DNA of 64,000 bases, taken from contig JAZSCN010000041.1 of the NCBI GenBank assembly GCA_045602925.1, positions 156,463-220,462 of the forward strand, written 5' to 3'. The notes below the pieces were generated by a model, which was given only the letters and a program-made list of their open reading frames with translations, was not told the DNA's origin and ran no database searches. Every line of letters starts with the position of its first letter. The first letter of the stretch is position 1. This DNA is from UBA7477 sp045602925 (GTDB taxonomy: Bacteria; Bacillota; Clostridia; Oscillospirales; Ruminococcaceae). Of the stretch, positions 1 through 6,150 are shown one piece after another. The position numbers were made by a program, and so were the translations under genes.

Positions 1-38
1 GCGGTCAAGATGTGTTCGTCTTTTGGTTTCAATTCCAT
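1..38 (-). CDS. Start of an unidentified gene, cut by the window edge
   Basis: Only the first 12 codons are visible (MELKPKDEHILT). The ATG is preceded by an AGGGGTGA ribosome-binding site that overlaps the stop of the upstream lipoprotein gene, which suggests the next gene of the same leftward operon. Nothing can be said about function. The reading could be wrong if the true start lies further left. Confidence 0.4.
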   Translation of the reverse strand, partial: MELKPKDEHILT

Positions 39-42
39 TCAA

Positions 43-375
43 TCACCCCTTATTTTGTGCGATTTTTCGCTGATATGTAAAGATTTTACCTGCTGTTTTG
101 TCATACACTCGCAAGCCTGACGGAATAATCTCGATTTTTATTGTATCGGTGTCAACTGATGTATAAGGCTCGGAAACGCTTTCAGAACGCTTTACACGGA
201 CGGAGCGGAAAGAGTATTCCTTATCTGCTACAAGGTCAGAAACAAGCGTTATATTGCCCTCTCGTGTGATTGTAACGCTATCACTCTGATATAGTGTTTT
301 CGGCTCATTGTTGCACCCTGCAAACAACATCAAACACACACATACAAGCAACGCAAAAGCAATTTTACTTTTCAT
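43..375 (-). CDS. Small predicted lipoprotein of the integrated element
   Basis: A 110-residue protein with a type II signal peptide: Lys3/Lys5 at the N-terminus, a hydrophobic core, and the lipobox LFAGC with the acylated cysteine at position 21. The mature part of about 90 residues is hydrophilic and beta-rich in appearance, with no family I recognise. Its ATG overlaps the last codons of the small coiled-coil gene upstream, so the two are probably translationally coupled. It belongs to the cargo or accessory part of the primase/integrase element. It could help in surface exclusion or host interaction, but nothing in the sequence shows this. Confidence 0.7.
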   Translation of the reverse strand: MKSKIAFALLVCVCLMLFAGCNNEPKTLYQSDSVTITREGNITLVSDLVADKEYSFRSVRVKRSESVSEPYTSVDTDTIKIEIIPSGLRVYDKTAGKIFTYQRKIAQNKG

Positions 376-514
376 CTGTATTCACTCCCTTTTTGAGTTC
401 TCGTATTTCGGCTTTTAGTCGATTGATTTCTTTTCTTTGCTCATTCCATTTATGCTCCCATTGTTTGATTTTATCATTCAAAAGGTCTATGAGCATTTTG
501 TCATAGTCTGTCAT
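365..514 (-). CDS. 49-residue coiled-coil protein of the integrated element
   Basis: A short ORF with a good GAGGTG ribosome-binding site eight bases before its ATG. The product begins MTDYDKMLIDLL and continues as one charged amphipathic helix rich in Lys, Glu, Arg and Gln, with heptad-like spacing (INRLKAEIRELKK near the C-terminus), so a coiled coil is likely. Its 3' end overlaps the start of the lipoprotein gene by 11 bases, and the preceding gene ends 5 bases upstream. The tight packing supports a real gene. Small coiled-coil proteins are common in phage and satellite operons. No function can be assigned. Confidence 0.65.
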   Translation of the reverse strand: MTDYDKMLIDLLNDKIKQWEHKWNEQRKEINRLKAEIRELKKGVNTDEK

Positions 515-519
515 CTATT

Positions 520-732
520 TCACCTCGCTAACATTTGGATTTGTTTATTATTCAAAAATTTTCGTTTGCGTATATAGTCAACGGCTTCATCATATTCAGG
601 AAAATAATGTCCGTTTCCTGCAAACTGTACGCACCATTCAGCATAATCAGGCGGTGAATAGTCTTGTATTCTTTGCAACCACACTATACAGCCCTTATGC
701 GTGCATATTTTCTCTTGTGATAGAATAACCAT
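520..732 (-). CDS. Small hypothetical protein, 70 residues
   Basis: The chosen ATG has a strong AGAGGTG site five to six bases upstream; a longer reading of the frame starting at 777 has no such site and would run through the GTTAC repeats. The protein begins MVILSQEKICTHKGCIVW, carries three cysteines and many aromatic residues (YFPEYDEAVDYIRKRK), and may form a small alpha/beta domain. I do not recognise the family. It lies between the primase gene and the coiled-coil gene in the leftward operon of the element, separated from the primase by the putative repeat-flanked origin. Confidence 0.65.
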   Translation of the reverse strand: MVILSQEKICTHKGCIVWLQRIQDYSPPDYAEWCVQFAGNGHYFPEYDEAVDYIRKRKFLNNKQIQMLAR

Positions 733-750
733 TGTTTCACCTCTCTGTCG

Positions 751-866
751 GTTACAGAGGTTACAAGAGTTACGCATTTTTCCATAGAGTATATAATCAT
801 AAATATATTATTTTATTTTTTATAGATACTCCATAGGATTTTACTGTAACGCCTGTAACCTGTAAC
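751..866. repeat. Inverted GTTAC repeat arrays around an AT-rich core
   Basis: Left array: GTTAC at 751, 760 and 769, an exact 9-bp period. Right array: the complement GTAAC at 846, 855 and 862. The 72 bp between them are almost pure A/T. The arrays lie outside both neighbouring coding regions, directly after the primase stop codon. Iterons in opposite orientation next to an AT-rich stretch and a primase/helicase gene are a known layout for origins of phage satellites and small replicons, so a replication origin is a reasonable inference. Operator sites for the downstream genes are the main alternative. Confidence 0.5.
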
Positions 867-872
867 CGTATA

Positions 873-2939
873 TTAAATATGATGGACAAAATTATAATTG
901 CGTTTCGGTAACACTCTCAATCTTTGAGTTTTGCCGTCAATCTTTCGGATTTCCGCGTTATATCCCATTTTATCAAGCACTTTTCCGATTTGAGCAGAGG
1001 AATAGGCTCGGAGTTCATCGGAGTATAACTGCTTAAAATCTGTAACGGTCATATATAACCACTCGATTTTATACCTTGCATTATCGGATTGATTGAGAAT
1101 GTCCTCAATTTCGTTTTCGCCTTTGAGTTTCTTTTCGTGATTGGCGTTTCTCTCTGCAAGTTGCTTTTGTTCAGCCTGTGTCAATCTAAATCCCTGAATA
1201 TCATTCAACGCCATTTGCTCGATTTGTTTCCACAACTGCACAGCATTAAAATCACGCAAGCGGTCAAGGTCGATTTTATCAATTCTAACCGTGAGAAAAC
1301 GCCTATTTCCCGTGTTATCTATAAGAAATTCATCACTATTACAAGTACCGCAAAGGCTTGTCCGTCTTAAAGCTCGAATGTTATCTCTGGCGTACGGTCT
1401 TCTGTACTCATCAACCGAATTTGTGATAAATGCTTTCAGGCGTTCAATATCGCTTCTGAATGTGCTTTCGATTTCGCCCATTTCAGCTATCCAACAGGAC
1501 AGAGCTTTTATATAACTGTCCTTATCTCTAAAATCAATGCAAACACCCTCTTTGAAAAATTGCGGTTTTAGTGCTAACTTTCGGAAAAGAGAGGTTTTGC
1601 CAATTCCTTGTTTACCTGTGATTACAAGAACGCCGTCCGCTCCGAATGGCTCTGTTTCATCATTATGTAACAGAGATATGCTTTGCCATAACCATTTTTT
1701 AATAAGTGTACGGCTCAATTCGTCATCATCGGCAATATGTAGAATAGAATACAATTCCGAAAGATAGTCCCTGCCGTCATATTCGCAAGAGTTCAGCAAT
1801 TCAATCACAGGATTGTATCTGTTGCGGCTTGCCACTATGTCAAGGTATGCGGATATAATTTGCATATTGCACCGCTTGTAATTGTCCTGTAACTCACTAT
1901 ACAGAATTGCTGATATATTGGAATGCAAACGCTCTTGACTTTCGCCCTGCATACCCTCAATGTCAATAAGCTGTGTAACATCGTTTAACCGTACTGTAAC
2001 ACCGTTTTCGGTCAGGTAGTCAGATAATACTTCAGGTGTAAATAAATCGCTTGTATCGTCTTTTTGAGGCTCTTTTCTTGGTCTGCCTCTGCCTTTGTAA
2101 TACTCGCCCCCACACAGAGCAACAGCCTTTGATATTGTTGCTTCTCGATAGTCTGCACGCTCCCATTTTTGACGGTATAAAGCACTACCTCGAAAAGCTG
2201 TGTCAATGGCGTTTGTATCGCCTTGTAGGTAGAATGCAAGTATATTACAAAGGGCTATGTCTGCGGAGCTTTCATCGTTGTTATACGCCGATATATCGCC
2301 CCTGTCATATAAAGCAATAAACTTTGCACCATTCTTTGATTTCCTTGCTATATCAAGTATATTTTTACTCAATCGTTCACCGCCTTTATACATATACTTT
2401 TCTATGAAATATAGGATTTCTTCGGTCTTGTCCGTTATTGTTTCGGTGTCGGATACTCTATCACCTGTAAATGTAAAATATCTGTTTGTTAATCCGCTGA
2501 AATAACATTCAAGCCCATTTTTCGGATTTTTTTGATAATACTTTGTATCAAGCTTTTCCGCTCCGCTCTTGTTTGTGGTCTTGGGTATTCTTGACATATC
2601 GCACCTGAACAGGATATGAAAACCGCTTCCGCTCGGAGATCTTTCGATATATGTCCCCTCAAAGAGTTGCAGTATCTCATTTTGGAAAGGGTTTGACTTT
2701 GTGTGTCCGTCTGTTCCGTCAATATCAATTCCGCAAATACCATTTGCAAACACAAAACCAATACCGCTATACTTGGGCTTTGCTTTTTCTGATACAGAAT
2801 AATCATTCCAAGTTGACGGTAAATCAGTCTTTGCTTTACCGCCTGTTTTTGCGTTATATGGTATCTTTGTCGGTCTGCCGTCTTTGTCGGTTTCATAACG
2901 CCAACATAACCACACACTTTGAGTTTTCAAGTCATTCAA
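873..2939 (-). CDS. Primase-polymerase fused to VapE/D5-like helicase
   Basis: A 688-residue replication protein. The N-terminal 180 residues look like an archaeo-eukaryotic primase (prim-pol) domain: a DID motif at 72-74 and an SGSGFH (sxH) motif at 103-108. After a linker with a basic RGRPRK patch near 284-289 comes a VirE/VapE-type P-loop ATPase domain with Walker A GKQGIGKT at 442-449, an acidic Walker B-like region near 486-490, and a conserved arginine-rich stretch near 513-526. A winged-helix-like tail follows. Proteins of this type replicate phage-inducible satellites and other integrated elements. The gene follows the excisionase-like gene by 11 bases. Full length, no damage seen. 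Confidence 0.88.
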   Translation of the reverse strand: MNDLKTQSVWLCWRYETDKDGRPTKIPYNAKTGGKAKTDLPSTWNDYSVSEKAKPKYSGIGFVFANGICGIDIDGTDGHTKSNPFQNEILQLFEGTYIERSPSGSGFHILFRCDMSRIPKTTNKSGAEKLDTKYYQKNPKNGLECYFSGLTNRYFTFTGDRVSDTETITDKTEEILYFIEKYMYKGGERLSKNILDIARKSKNGAKFIALYDRGDISAYNNDESSADIALCNILAFYLQGDTNAIDTAFRGSALYRQKWERADYREATISKAVALCGGEYYKGRGRPRKEPQKDDTSDLFTPEVLSDYLTENGVTVRLNDVTQLIDIEGMQGESQERLHSNISAILYSELQDNYKRCNMQIISAYLDIVASRNRYNPVIELLNSCEYDGRDYLSELYSILHIADDDELSRTLIKKWLWQSISLLHNDETEPFGADGVLVITGKQGIGKTSLFRKLALKPQFFKEGVCIDFRDKDSYIKALSCWIAEMGEIESTFRSDIERLKAFITNSVDEYRRPYARDNIRALRRTSLCGTCNSDEFLIDNTGNRRFLTVRIDKIDLDRLRDFNAVQLWKQIEQMALNDIQGFRLTQAEQKQLAERNANHEKKLKGENEIEDILNQSDNARYKIEWLYMTVTDFKQLYSDELRAYSSAQIGKVLDKMGYNAEIRKIDGKTQRLRVLPKRNYNFVHHI

Positions 2940-2954
2940 TAACTGTTCACCGCC

Positions 2955-3143
2955 TTACTGCTTAACTGTTAAGCTCTGCAACATTTCAACGGTCTTTTCA
3001 TAATTGATTAGTGCCTTTTTTCCGATATAGAGAACAGGCAACTTGTTTTGTTTTACCATCAATCTGATTGCGTGTTCTGTGAGTATTCCTGTTTTCGCAA
3101 GCTCTCTCACCGTCATCATTGTTACTTTGTTTTCCTGCGTCAT
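2955..3143 (-). CDS. Excisionase-like small DNA-binding protein
   Basis: A 62-residue protein with an N-terminal helix-turn-helix of the MerR/excisionase type: the segment MTVRELAKTGILTEHAIR is followed by a wing-like stretch LPVLYIGKKALINYEKT. Such proteins bend attachment-site DNA and steer the integrase to excision, or repress the early operon. The start at 3143 is chosen because AAAGGAG lies eight bases upstream; the upstream extension of the frame lacks a site. It is the first gene of the leftward operon and is divergent from the integrase, the usual arrangement for xis and int in Gram-positive elements. Confidence 0.8.
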   Translation of the reverse strand: MTQENKVTMMTVRELAKTGILTEHAIRLMVKQNKLPVLYIGKKALINYEKTVEMLQSLTVKQ

Positions 3144-3182
3144 TGTTTTTACTCCTTTACAAATATTTTTTTGCAAAAGAAA

Positions 3183-3211
3183 AGAGAACAACGTTTTTTG
3201 CGTTGCTCTCT
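3183..3211 (-). terminator. Terminator-like hairpin just before xis
   Basis: An 11-bp stem with one G-U pair (CGTTG...TCTCT against AGAGA...CAACG) and a 7-nt loop, followed on the minus strand by TTTCTTTT. It lies about 40 bases upstream of the xis start, so read-through would be needed to express the operon. Confidence 0.55.
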
Positions 3212-3220
3212 AAAAACAAA

Positions 3221-3310
3221 GAGGACAACACAAAATAGAATACACCAAAAAGGTGTCGACAAGCTCGTGAGTATTACGCTCGTTGGCTCGTTCTATTCTG
3301 TGTTCCCCTC
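3221..3310 (-). terminator. Large terminator-like stem in the xis leader
   Basis: The arms 3221-3240 and 3291-3310 match at 17 of 20 positions; two of the three differences can form G-U pairs. On the minus strand the stem is followed by TTTGTTTTT. The 50-nt loop carries its own small hairpin (ACACC/GGTGT, 3242-3256). Confidence 0.5.
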
Positions 3311-3513
3311 ATACATTTTACGTTTTATTTAATGTGGTTTAACTATCCACTATGTAGCCCATCTATTTTTTGTCGGAAAGGAAGCGACAATTTTTCGGTA
3401 AAACACTCGTAATAGCAATGATACTTGATTGTATCAATATTTACCGCCTAATTTTACGACATTGGGGTTGTCGTTTGGGAACGAAAACTGTTCAATATTC
3501 TTTTGTTATTTGT

Positions 3514-3542
3514 ATTATATCACAATATTTTTTATTTGTCAA
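3514..3542 (-). promoter_or_regulatory. Sigma-A promoter of the xis-primase operon
   Basis: TTGACA, 17-bp spacer, TATAAT on the minus strand, preceded at -15 by TG. Transcription would begin near 3507. Confidence 0.75.
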
Positions 3543-3649
3543 GCGTTTTGTCTTAAAAAATACAATATATTGTGTTTTTGTTGGTTTGGTTGAAAAATGT
3601 ATATACAATATATACGATTTTGTTGCATTATATATAGCATATTATCTTA

Positions 3650-3678
3650 TTGACAAATTATAAGAGATAATATATAAT
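3650..3678 (+). promoter_or_regulatory. Sigma-A promoter of the integrase gene
   Basis: Perfect TTGACA, 17-bp spacer, TATAAT. It ends 40 bases before the integrase start, whose ribosome-binding site is GAGAGGTG. Confidence 0.75.
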
Positions 3679-3718
3679 AATATAAAACGATATTAAAAGA
3701 TATTAGAGAGGTGAAAAA

Positions 3719-4858
3719 ATGGCAACAATAAATAAGCGTGGCAACACATTTCAAATTGTGGTTTCTCTCGGTCTTGATGTGAACGGAAAGAAAATCAGAA
3801 AAACAACTACATATAAACCGCCTGAAAATACTACACCGAAAAAGGCTGAAAAACTCGCACAAGAGTTTGCAGTTGAATTTGAGCGTAAATGTAGAGGTCT
3901 TTCCTCATTGAATGAAAATATGCGGTTTTCTGAAATGGCTGAATGGTTTATTGATAACTACGCAAAAAACAAGTTAAAGCCGATAACCGCCTACAACTAC
4001 GAAAAGCAAATAAAAAACAATTTGCTCCCTGAATTAGGAAACATCAAACTCAAAGATTTTACCCCTGCAAAGATTACAGCGTTTTTCAAGACTCGTACTT
4101 ATCAGCCTGCGACTTGTCGCAAAGTATATGTTATTTTGCAAAGTGTTTTTGCTCGTGCTGTGGAGCAAGGTTTCATCAAAGAAACGCCCTGCACAAAGGC
4201 GGTTATATTGCCAAAAGCGGAAACAGCAAAAGAAAAAAAGCCTTTTCTTGACGAAAATCAAGCAAAAGACTTGTTAAAAATGGTTGAGGATAACACACAA
4301 TTCAACCGCATTATAAAAGTATTGTTATTTACAGGTATGCGTTCGGGTGAGTGCTTGGCTCTCCGTTGGCAAGATATAGACTTTGAAAATAAAACAATAC
4401 ACATTGAAAACACTTTAACAGATGTGGGCGGTAAACATTGGCTTCAACCGCCTAAAACAGCAACAAGTAACAGATATATTGCTTTATCTGATATTTTGGC
4501 TGATATATTCAGAGAACAGAAAAAGTATAATGATGAAAAGTTGAGCAAACTCGGAAAATTATATACTTATCCTGAAATGGTATTTACAACAGAGAGCGGA
4601 AATTTTGTTGATAGGTCAGGACTCAACACACAATTCAGACGATTTGTAAAAGGTACAGACTTTGACTTTATCACTTTGCATAGTTTACGCCATTGCAACG
4701 CAACACTTTTGATAAACAGCGGTATTGACTTAAAAATTGTAAGTGAGTTGCTCGGTCATTCAGATGTATCAACCACAGCGAATGTATATGCAGATGTTTT
4801 GAAAAGCTCAAAGGCAAAAGTTGCTGATTTGATTTCCTTAAAACTGAATGGAAATTGA
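3719..4858 (+). CDS. Tyrosine-type site-specific integrase
   Basis: A 379-residue recombinase of the phage/ICE type. An N-terminal arm-binding domain covers about residues 1-60, a SAM-like core-binding domain about 66-160, and the catalytic domain about 175-370. The catalytic set is complete: Arg208 (TGMRSGE), Lys246, His321 and Arg324 (HSLRH), His347 (LLGHSD) and the nucleophile Tyr357. It catalyses integration and, with the excisionase, excision of the element. It reads outward toward the chromosome, divergent from xis. Three TGATGTCC repeats begin in its stop codon. The start is supported by GAGAGGTG six bases upstream. Confidence 0.95.
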   Translation: MATINKRGNTFQIVVSLGLDVNGKKIRKTTTYKPPENTTPKKAEKLAQEFAVEFERKCRGLSSLNENMRFSEMAEWFIDNYAKNKLKPITAYNYEKQIKNNLLPELGNIKLKDFTPAKITAFFKTRTYQPATCRKVYVILQSVFARAVEQGFIKETPCTKAVILPKAETAKEKKPFLDENQAKDLLKMVEDNTQFNRIIKVLLFTGMRSGECLALRWQDIDFENKTIHIENTLTDVGGKHWLQPPKTATSNRYIALSDILADIFREQKKYNDEKLSKLGKLYTYPEMVFTTESGNFVDRSGLNTQFRRFVKGTDFDFITLHSLRHCNATLLINSGIDLKIVSELLGHSDVSTTANVYADVLKSSKAKVADLISLKLNGN

Positions 4859-4883
4859 TGTCCGTGATGTCCTTTTGATGTCC
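4856..4883 (+). repeat. TGATGTCC direct repeats, candidate integrase arm sites
   Basis: Three exact copies at 4856, 4865 and 4876; the first overlaps the integrase stop. Short direct repeats directly behind an integrase gene are typical binding sites for its N-terminal arm domain, which would place attR close by in 4884-5037. I see no tRNA gene or other obvious target there. The core cannot be fixed because the other end lies outside the window. Confidence 0.5.
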
Positions 4884-5037
4884 GAAAATACAAGAGGCTA
4901 TTGCAATTTACAAAAAGTTATGATACAATAATCAAGGAAAAGCCTTATAATATCGGACTTTTCAAAACGATACAAAACACTATAAAACAGCGTTCTTATT
5001 TCTCAAAGAGATAATTACATTTTATTGTGTTATCAAA

Positions 5038-5067
5038 GACATCCATCTTTTCGATGGATGTCTTTTT
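5038..5067 (+). terminator. Rho-independent terminator
   Basis: A perfect 10-bp stem (GACATCCATC and its complement) with a 5-nt loop TTTTC and a TTTTT tail. It closes the region behind the integrase. The stretch 4884-5037 before it holds no gene that I can see. Confidence 0.85.
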
Positions 5068-5070
5068 CTA

Positions 5071-5099
5071 TTGATTTTCTATCCTGATTATGATATAAT
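5071..5099 (+). promoter_or_regulatory. Strong promoter in front of a structured segment
   Basis: TTGATT, 17-bp spacer ending in TGA, TATAAT: a near-consensus promoter with an extended -10. Transcription would begin near 5106, exactly at the outer arm of the palindromic segment. Confidence 0.65.
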
Positions 5100-5199
5100 G
5101 ATAATTGCCAAACTAACTTAATATTTGTGAATTGTGAGTGCATTATCTTTTTATGGGATAACTATGCTCTTTTTTAGCATACTATTTTCATCTTTGAAT

Positions 5200-5227
5200 T
5201 TGACAAAATGCAAATTCCATTTATGAT
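5200..5227 (+). promoter_or_regulatory. Internal promoter candidate within the structured segment
   Basis: TTGACA, 16-bp spacer, TATGAT. It could drive the surface-protein gene at 5350, but the UUCG terminator lies between the two, so it would need read-through. Confidence 0.4.
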
Positions 5228-5293
5228 GATATAGTGTGCTTGCACTCGATTTCACATAAAGTTAGTTTGGCGACTATCGGAGTTTGCGTTTTT

Positions 5294-5327
5294 GTGCGGT
5301 TACTTCGGTAGCCGCACTTTTTATTTT
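5294..5327 (+). terminator. UUCG-tetraloop terminator
   Basis: A 10-bp stem (GTGCGGTTAC against GTAGCCGCAC, one G-U pair) closed by TTCG and followed by TTTTTATTTT. It ends 8 bases before the AGGAGG of the next gene, so it may also act as an attenuator of that gene. Confidence 0.85.
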
Positions 5328-5349
5328 GTACAATTTAGGAGGAAGAAAA

Positions 5350-5889
5350 ATGGGAGAAAAGAAAAAGAACAAGAAAAAAGGCTGTTTAGCATCTTTCTGT
5401 GTGATTGTAGTCTTATTTATTGTATTAATTGCTGTGGCATCACAATCTGATAACAATGATACAAGTAGTGAAAGTTCGTCAGAAGACAAATCTTCTACAG
5501 TAAATTCTGAGGAATCAAAAGATGATGAAAGAGTTCTTTATGAAGACGATAATTTTAAGATTTCATATATAGACATAACAGACCCACAAGCTGGAGTTAC
5601 AATGTATATAATGAATCTAAAGCTCGAAAACAAATCAGAAAATAGCGTTTTAATATCTTTAGAAGAAACATACATAAACGATACGCAAGTACAATTCATT
5701 GGCGGTAATCTGAGTTTTGACGGAACATTACCTGGCAAAAAATCTATCTGTTCCTTTTCTTTTGGTTACGACAAATTAGGAATCAAAAGCATAGAAGATA
5801 TAAAAAACATTGAATTCAAAATTGAACTGACAGACACTGATTTTTCTGAAGTATATTTAGAAACAGATACTATAAAGATAGCTTTATAG
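5350..5889 (+). CDS. Membrane-anchored extracellular protein, unknown family
   Basis: A 179-residue protein with a Lys-rich cytoplasmic start (residues 2-10), one membrane span at about 14-31, an acidic Ser-rich linker (about 32-60) and a C-terminal domain of about 115 residues that looks like an all-beta immunoglobulin-like fold, similar in layout to DUF4352/DUF5067-type proteins. A Cys at position 12 lies before the hydrophobic segment and is not a proper lipobox. The ATG at 5350 follows TTTAGGAGGAAG, an ideal site; a longer reading from 5284 would include the terminator hairpin. Likely a single-gene unit, closed by its own terminator. Function unknown. Confidence 0.75.
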   Translation: MGEKKKNKKKGCLASFCVIVVLFIVLIAVASQSDNNDTSSESSSEDKSSTVNSEESKDDERVLYEDDNFKISYIDITDPQAGVTMYIMNLKLENKSENSVLISLEETYINDTQVQFIGGNLSFDGTLPGKKSICSFSFGYDKLGIKSIEDIKNIEFKIELTDTDFSEVYLETDTIKIAL

Positions 5890-5900
5890 TTACGAAAATT

Positions 5901-5932
5901 ATCCTCCTCGGTTTTCGGGGAGGATTTTTTAT
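5901..5932 (+). terminator. Rho-independent terminator
   Basis: Stem ATCCTCCTCG against CGGGGAGGAT (one G-U pair), loop TTTT region, then TTTTTTA. It ends the gene at 5350-5889. Confidence 0.85.
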
Positions 5933-5987
5933 TGCTCCTAAAACGCACTTGCTATGGGATTTGGTGAGCCTTGTACAAAAAACTTTG

Positions 5988-6007
5988 TTACGAAAAGCTT
6001 TTCGTAA
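5988..6007. promoter_or_regulatory. Perfect 20-bp palindrome, possible operator
   Basis: TTACGAAAAGCTTTTCGTAA reads the same on both strands with no loop, which fits a binding site for a dimeric regulator better than an RNA hairpin. It lies 144 bases upstream of the GH5 gene. The rest of 5933-6150 shows only a short leader ORF. Confidence 0.4.
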
Positions 6008-6095
6008 TAATACGCAGCACAGATTTGATATACAAGTAAAATCTTAGATATATCTTGTTAATTTATCGTGATAAAATCATTGTCAAGGAGGGGCG

Positions 6096-6146
6096 GTGGA
6101 GCATTACTGCTCGTGCAGGCTTGCAATAGAACACACCGTCTTATAA
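6096..6146 (+). CDS. Possible 16-codon leader peptide upstream of GH5
   Basis: AAGGAGGGGC is followed by GTG and an open frame reading (M)EHYCSCRLAIEHTVL, stop TAA at 6144-6146, four bases before the GH5 ATG. The GH5 start itself has no recognisable ribosome-binding site, so translation may be coupled to this leader. Very short, so chance is a real alternative. Confidence 0.3.
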   Translation: MEHYCSCRLAIEHTVL

Positions 6147-6150
6147 TATT

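Larger units (their letters stand above)
3144..3507 (-). promoter_or_regulatory. Long structured leader of the xis-primase operon
   Basis: Between the leftward promoter and the xis start lie about 360 transcribed bases without an ORF. On the minus strand they hold at least five stem-loops in order: 3456-3474 (ACGACA/TGTCGT), 3419-3436 (TGATAC/GTATCA), 3370-3390 (TTGTCG/CGACAA), a large stem 3221-3310 and a hairpin 3183-3211. The last two are followed by T-rich stretches. This could be an attenuator or antiterminator leader, a small regulatory RNA, or part of the attachment region. Direct repeats GCTCG (3263, 3278, 3286) sit in the large loop. Confidence 0.5.
5106..5327 (+). ncRNA. Candidate structured small RNA or MITE
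   Basis: An outer 13-bp perfect stem pairs GCCAAACTAACTT (5108-5120) with its complement (5260-5272). Inside, GTGAA/TTCAC and GAGTGCA/TGCACTC continue the helix. The core holds hairpins TTATC/GATAA, TATGCT/AGCATA, and ACTAT...CATC paired with GATG...ATAGT enclosing GAATTT/AAATTC. The unit begins at a near-consensus promoter and ends in a UUCG-loop terminator. No ORF is seen. The same facts fit a small palindromic transposon remnant (MITE), but I see no target-site duplication. No known RNA family was recognised. Confidence 0.5.

Noticed and set aside
751..866. CRISPR array
   Set aside because: Repeats are only five bases, spaced 7-9 bp, and in opposite orientation; there are no spacers.
3048..3332. 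94-codon plus-strand ORF opposite xis
   Set aside because: Antisense to xis and the terminator stems; no start signal.
3370..3663. 97-codon plus-strand ORF between xis and int
   Set aside because: AT-rich, overlaps the leader hairpins and both promoters, no ribosome-binding site.
5106..5280. 6S RNA as identity of the structured segment
   Set aside because: 6S RNA forms a long rod with a central bubble; this segment folds into a multi-branched shape, so I left the class open.
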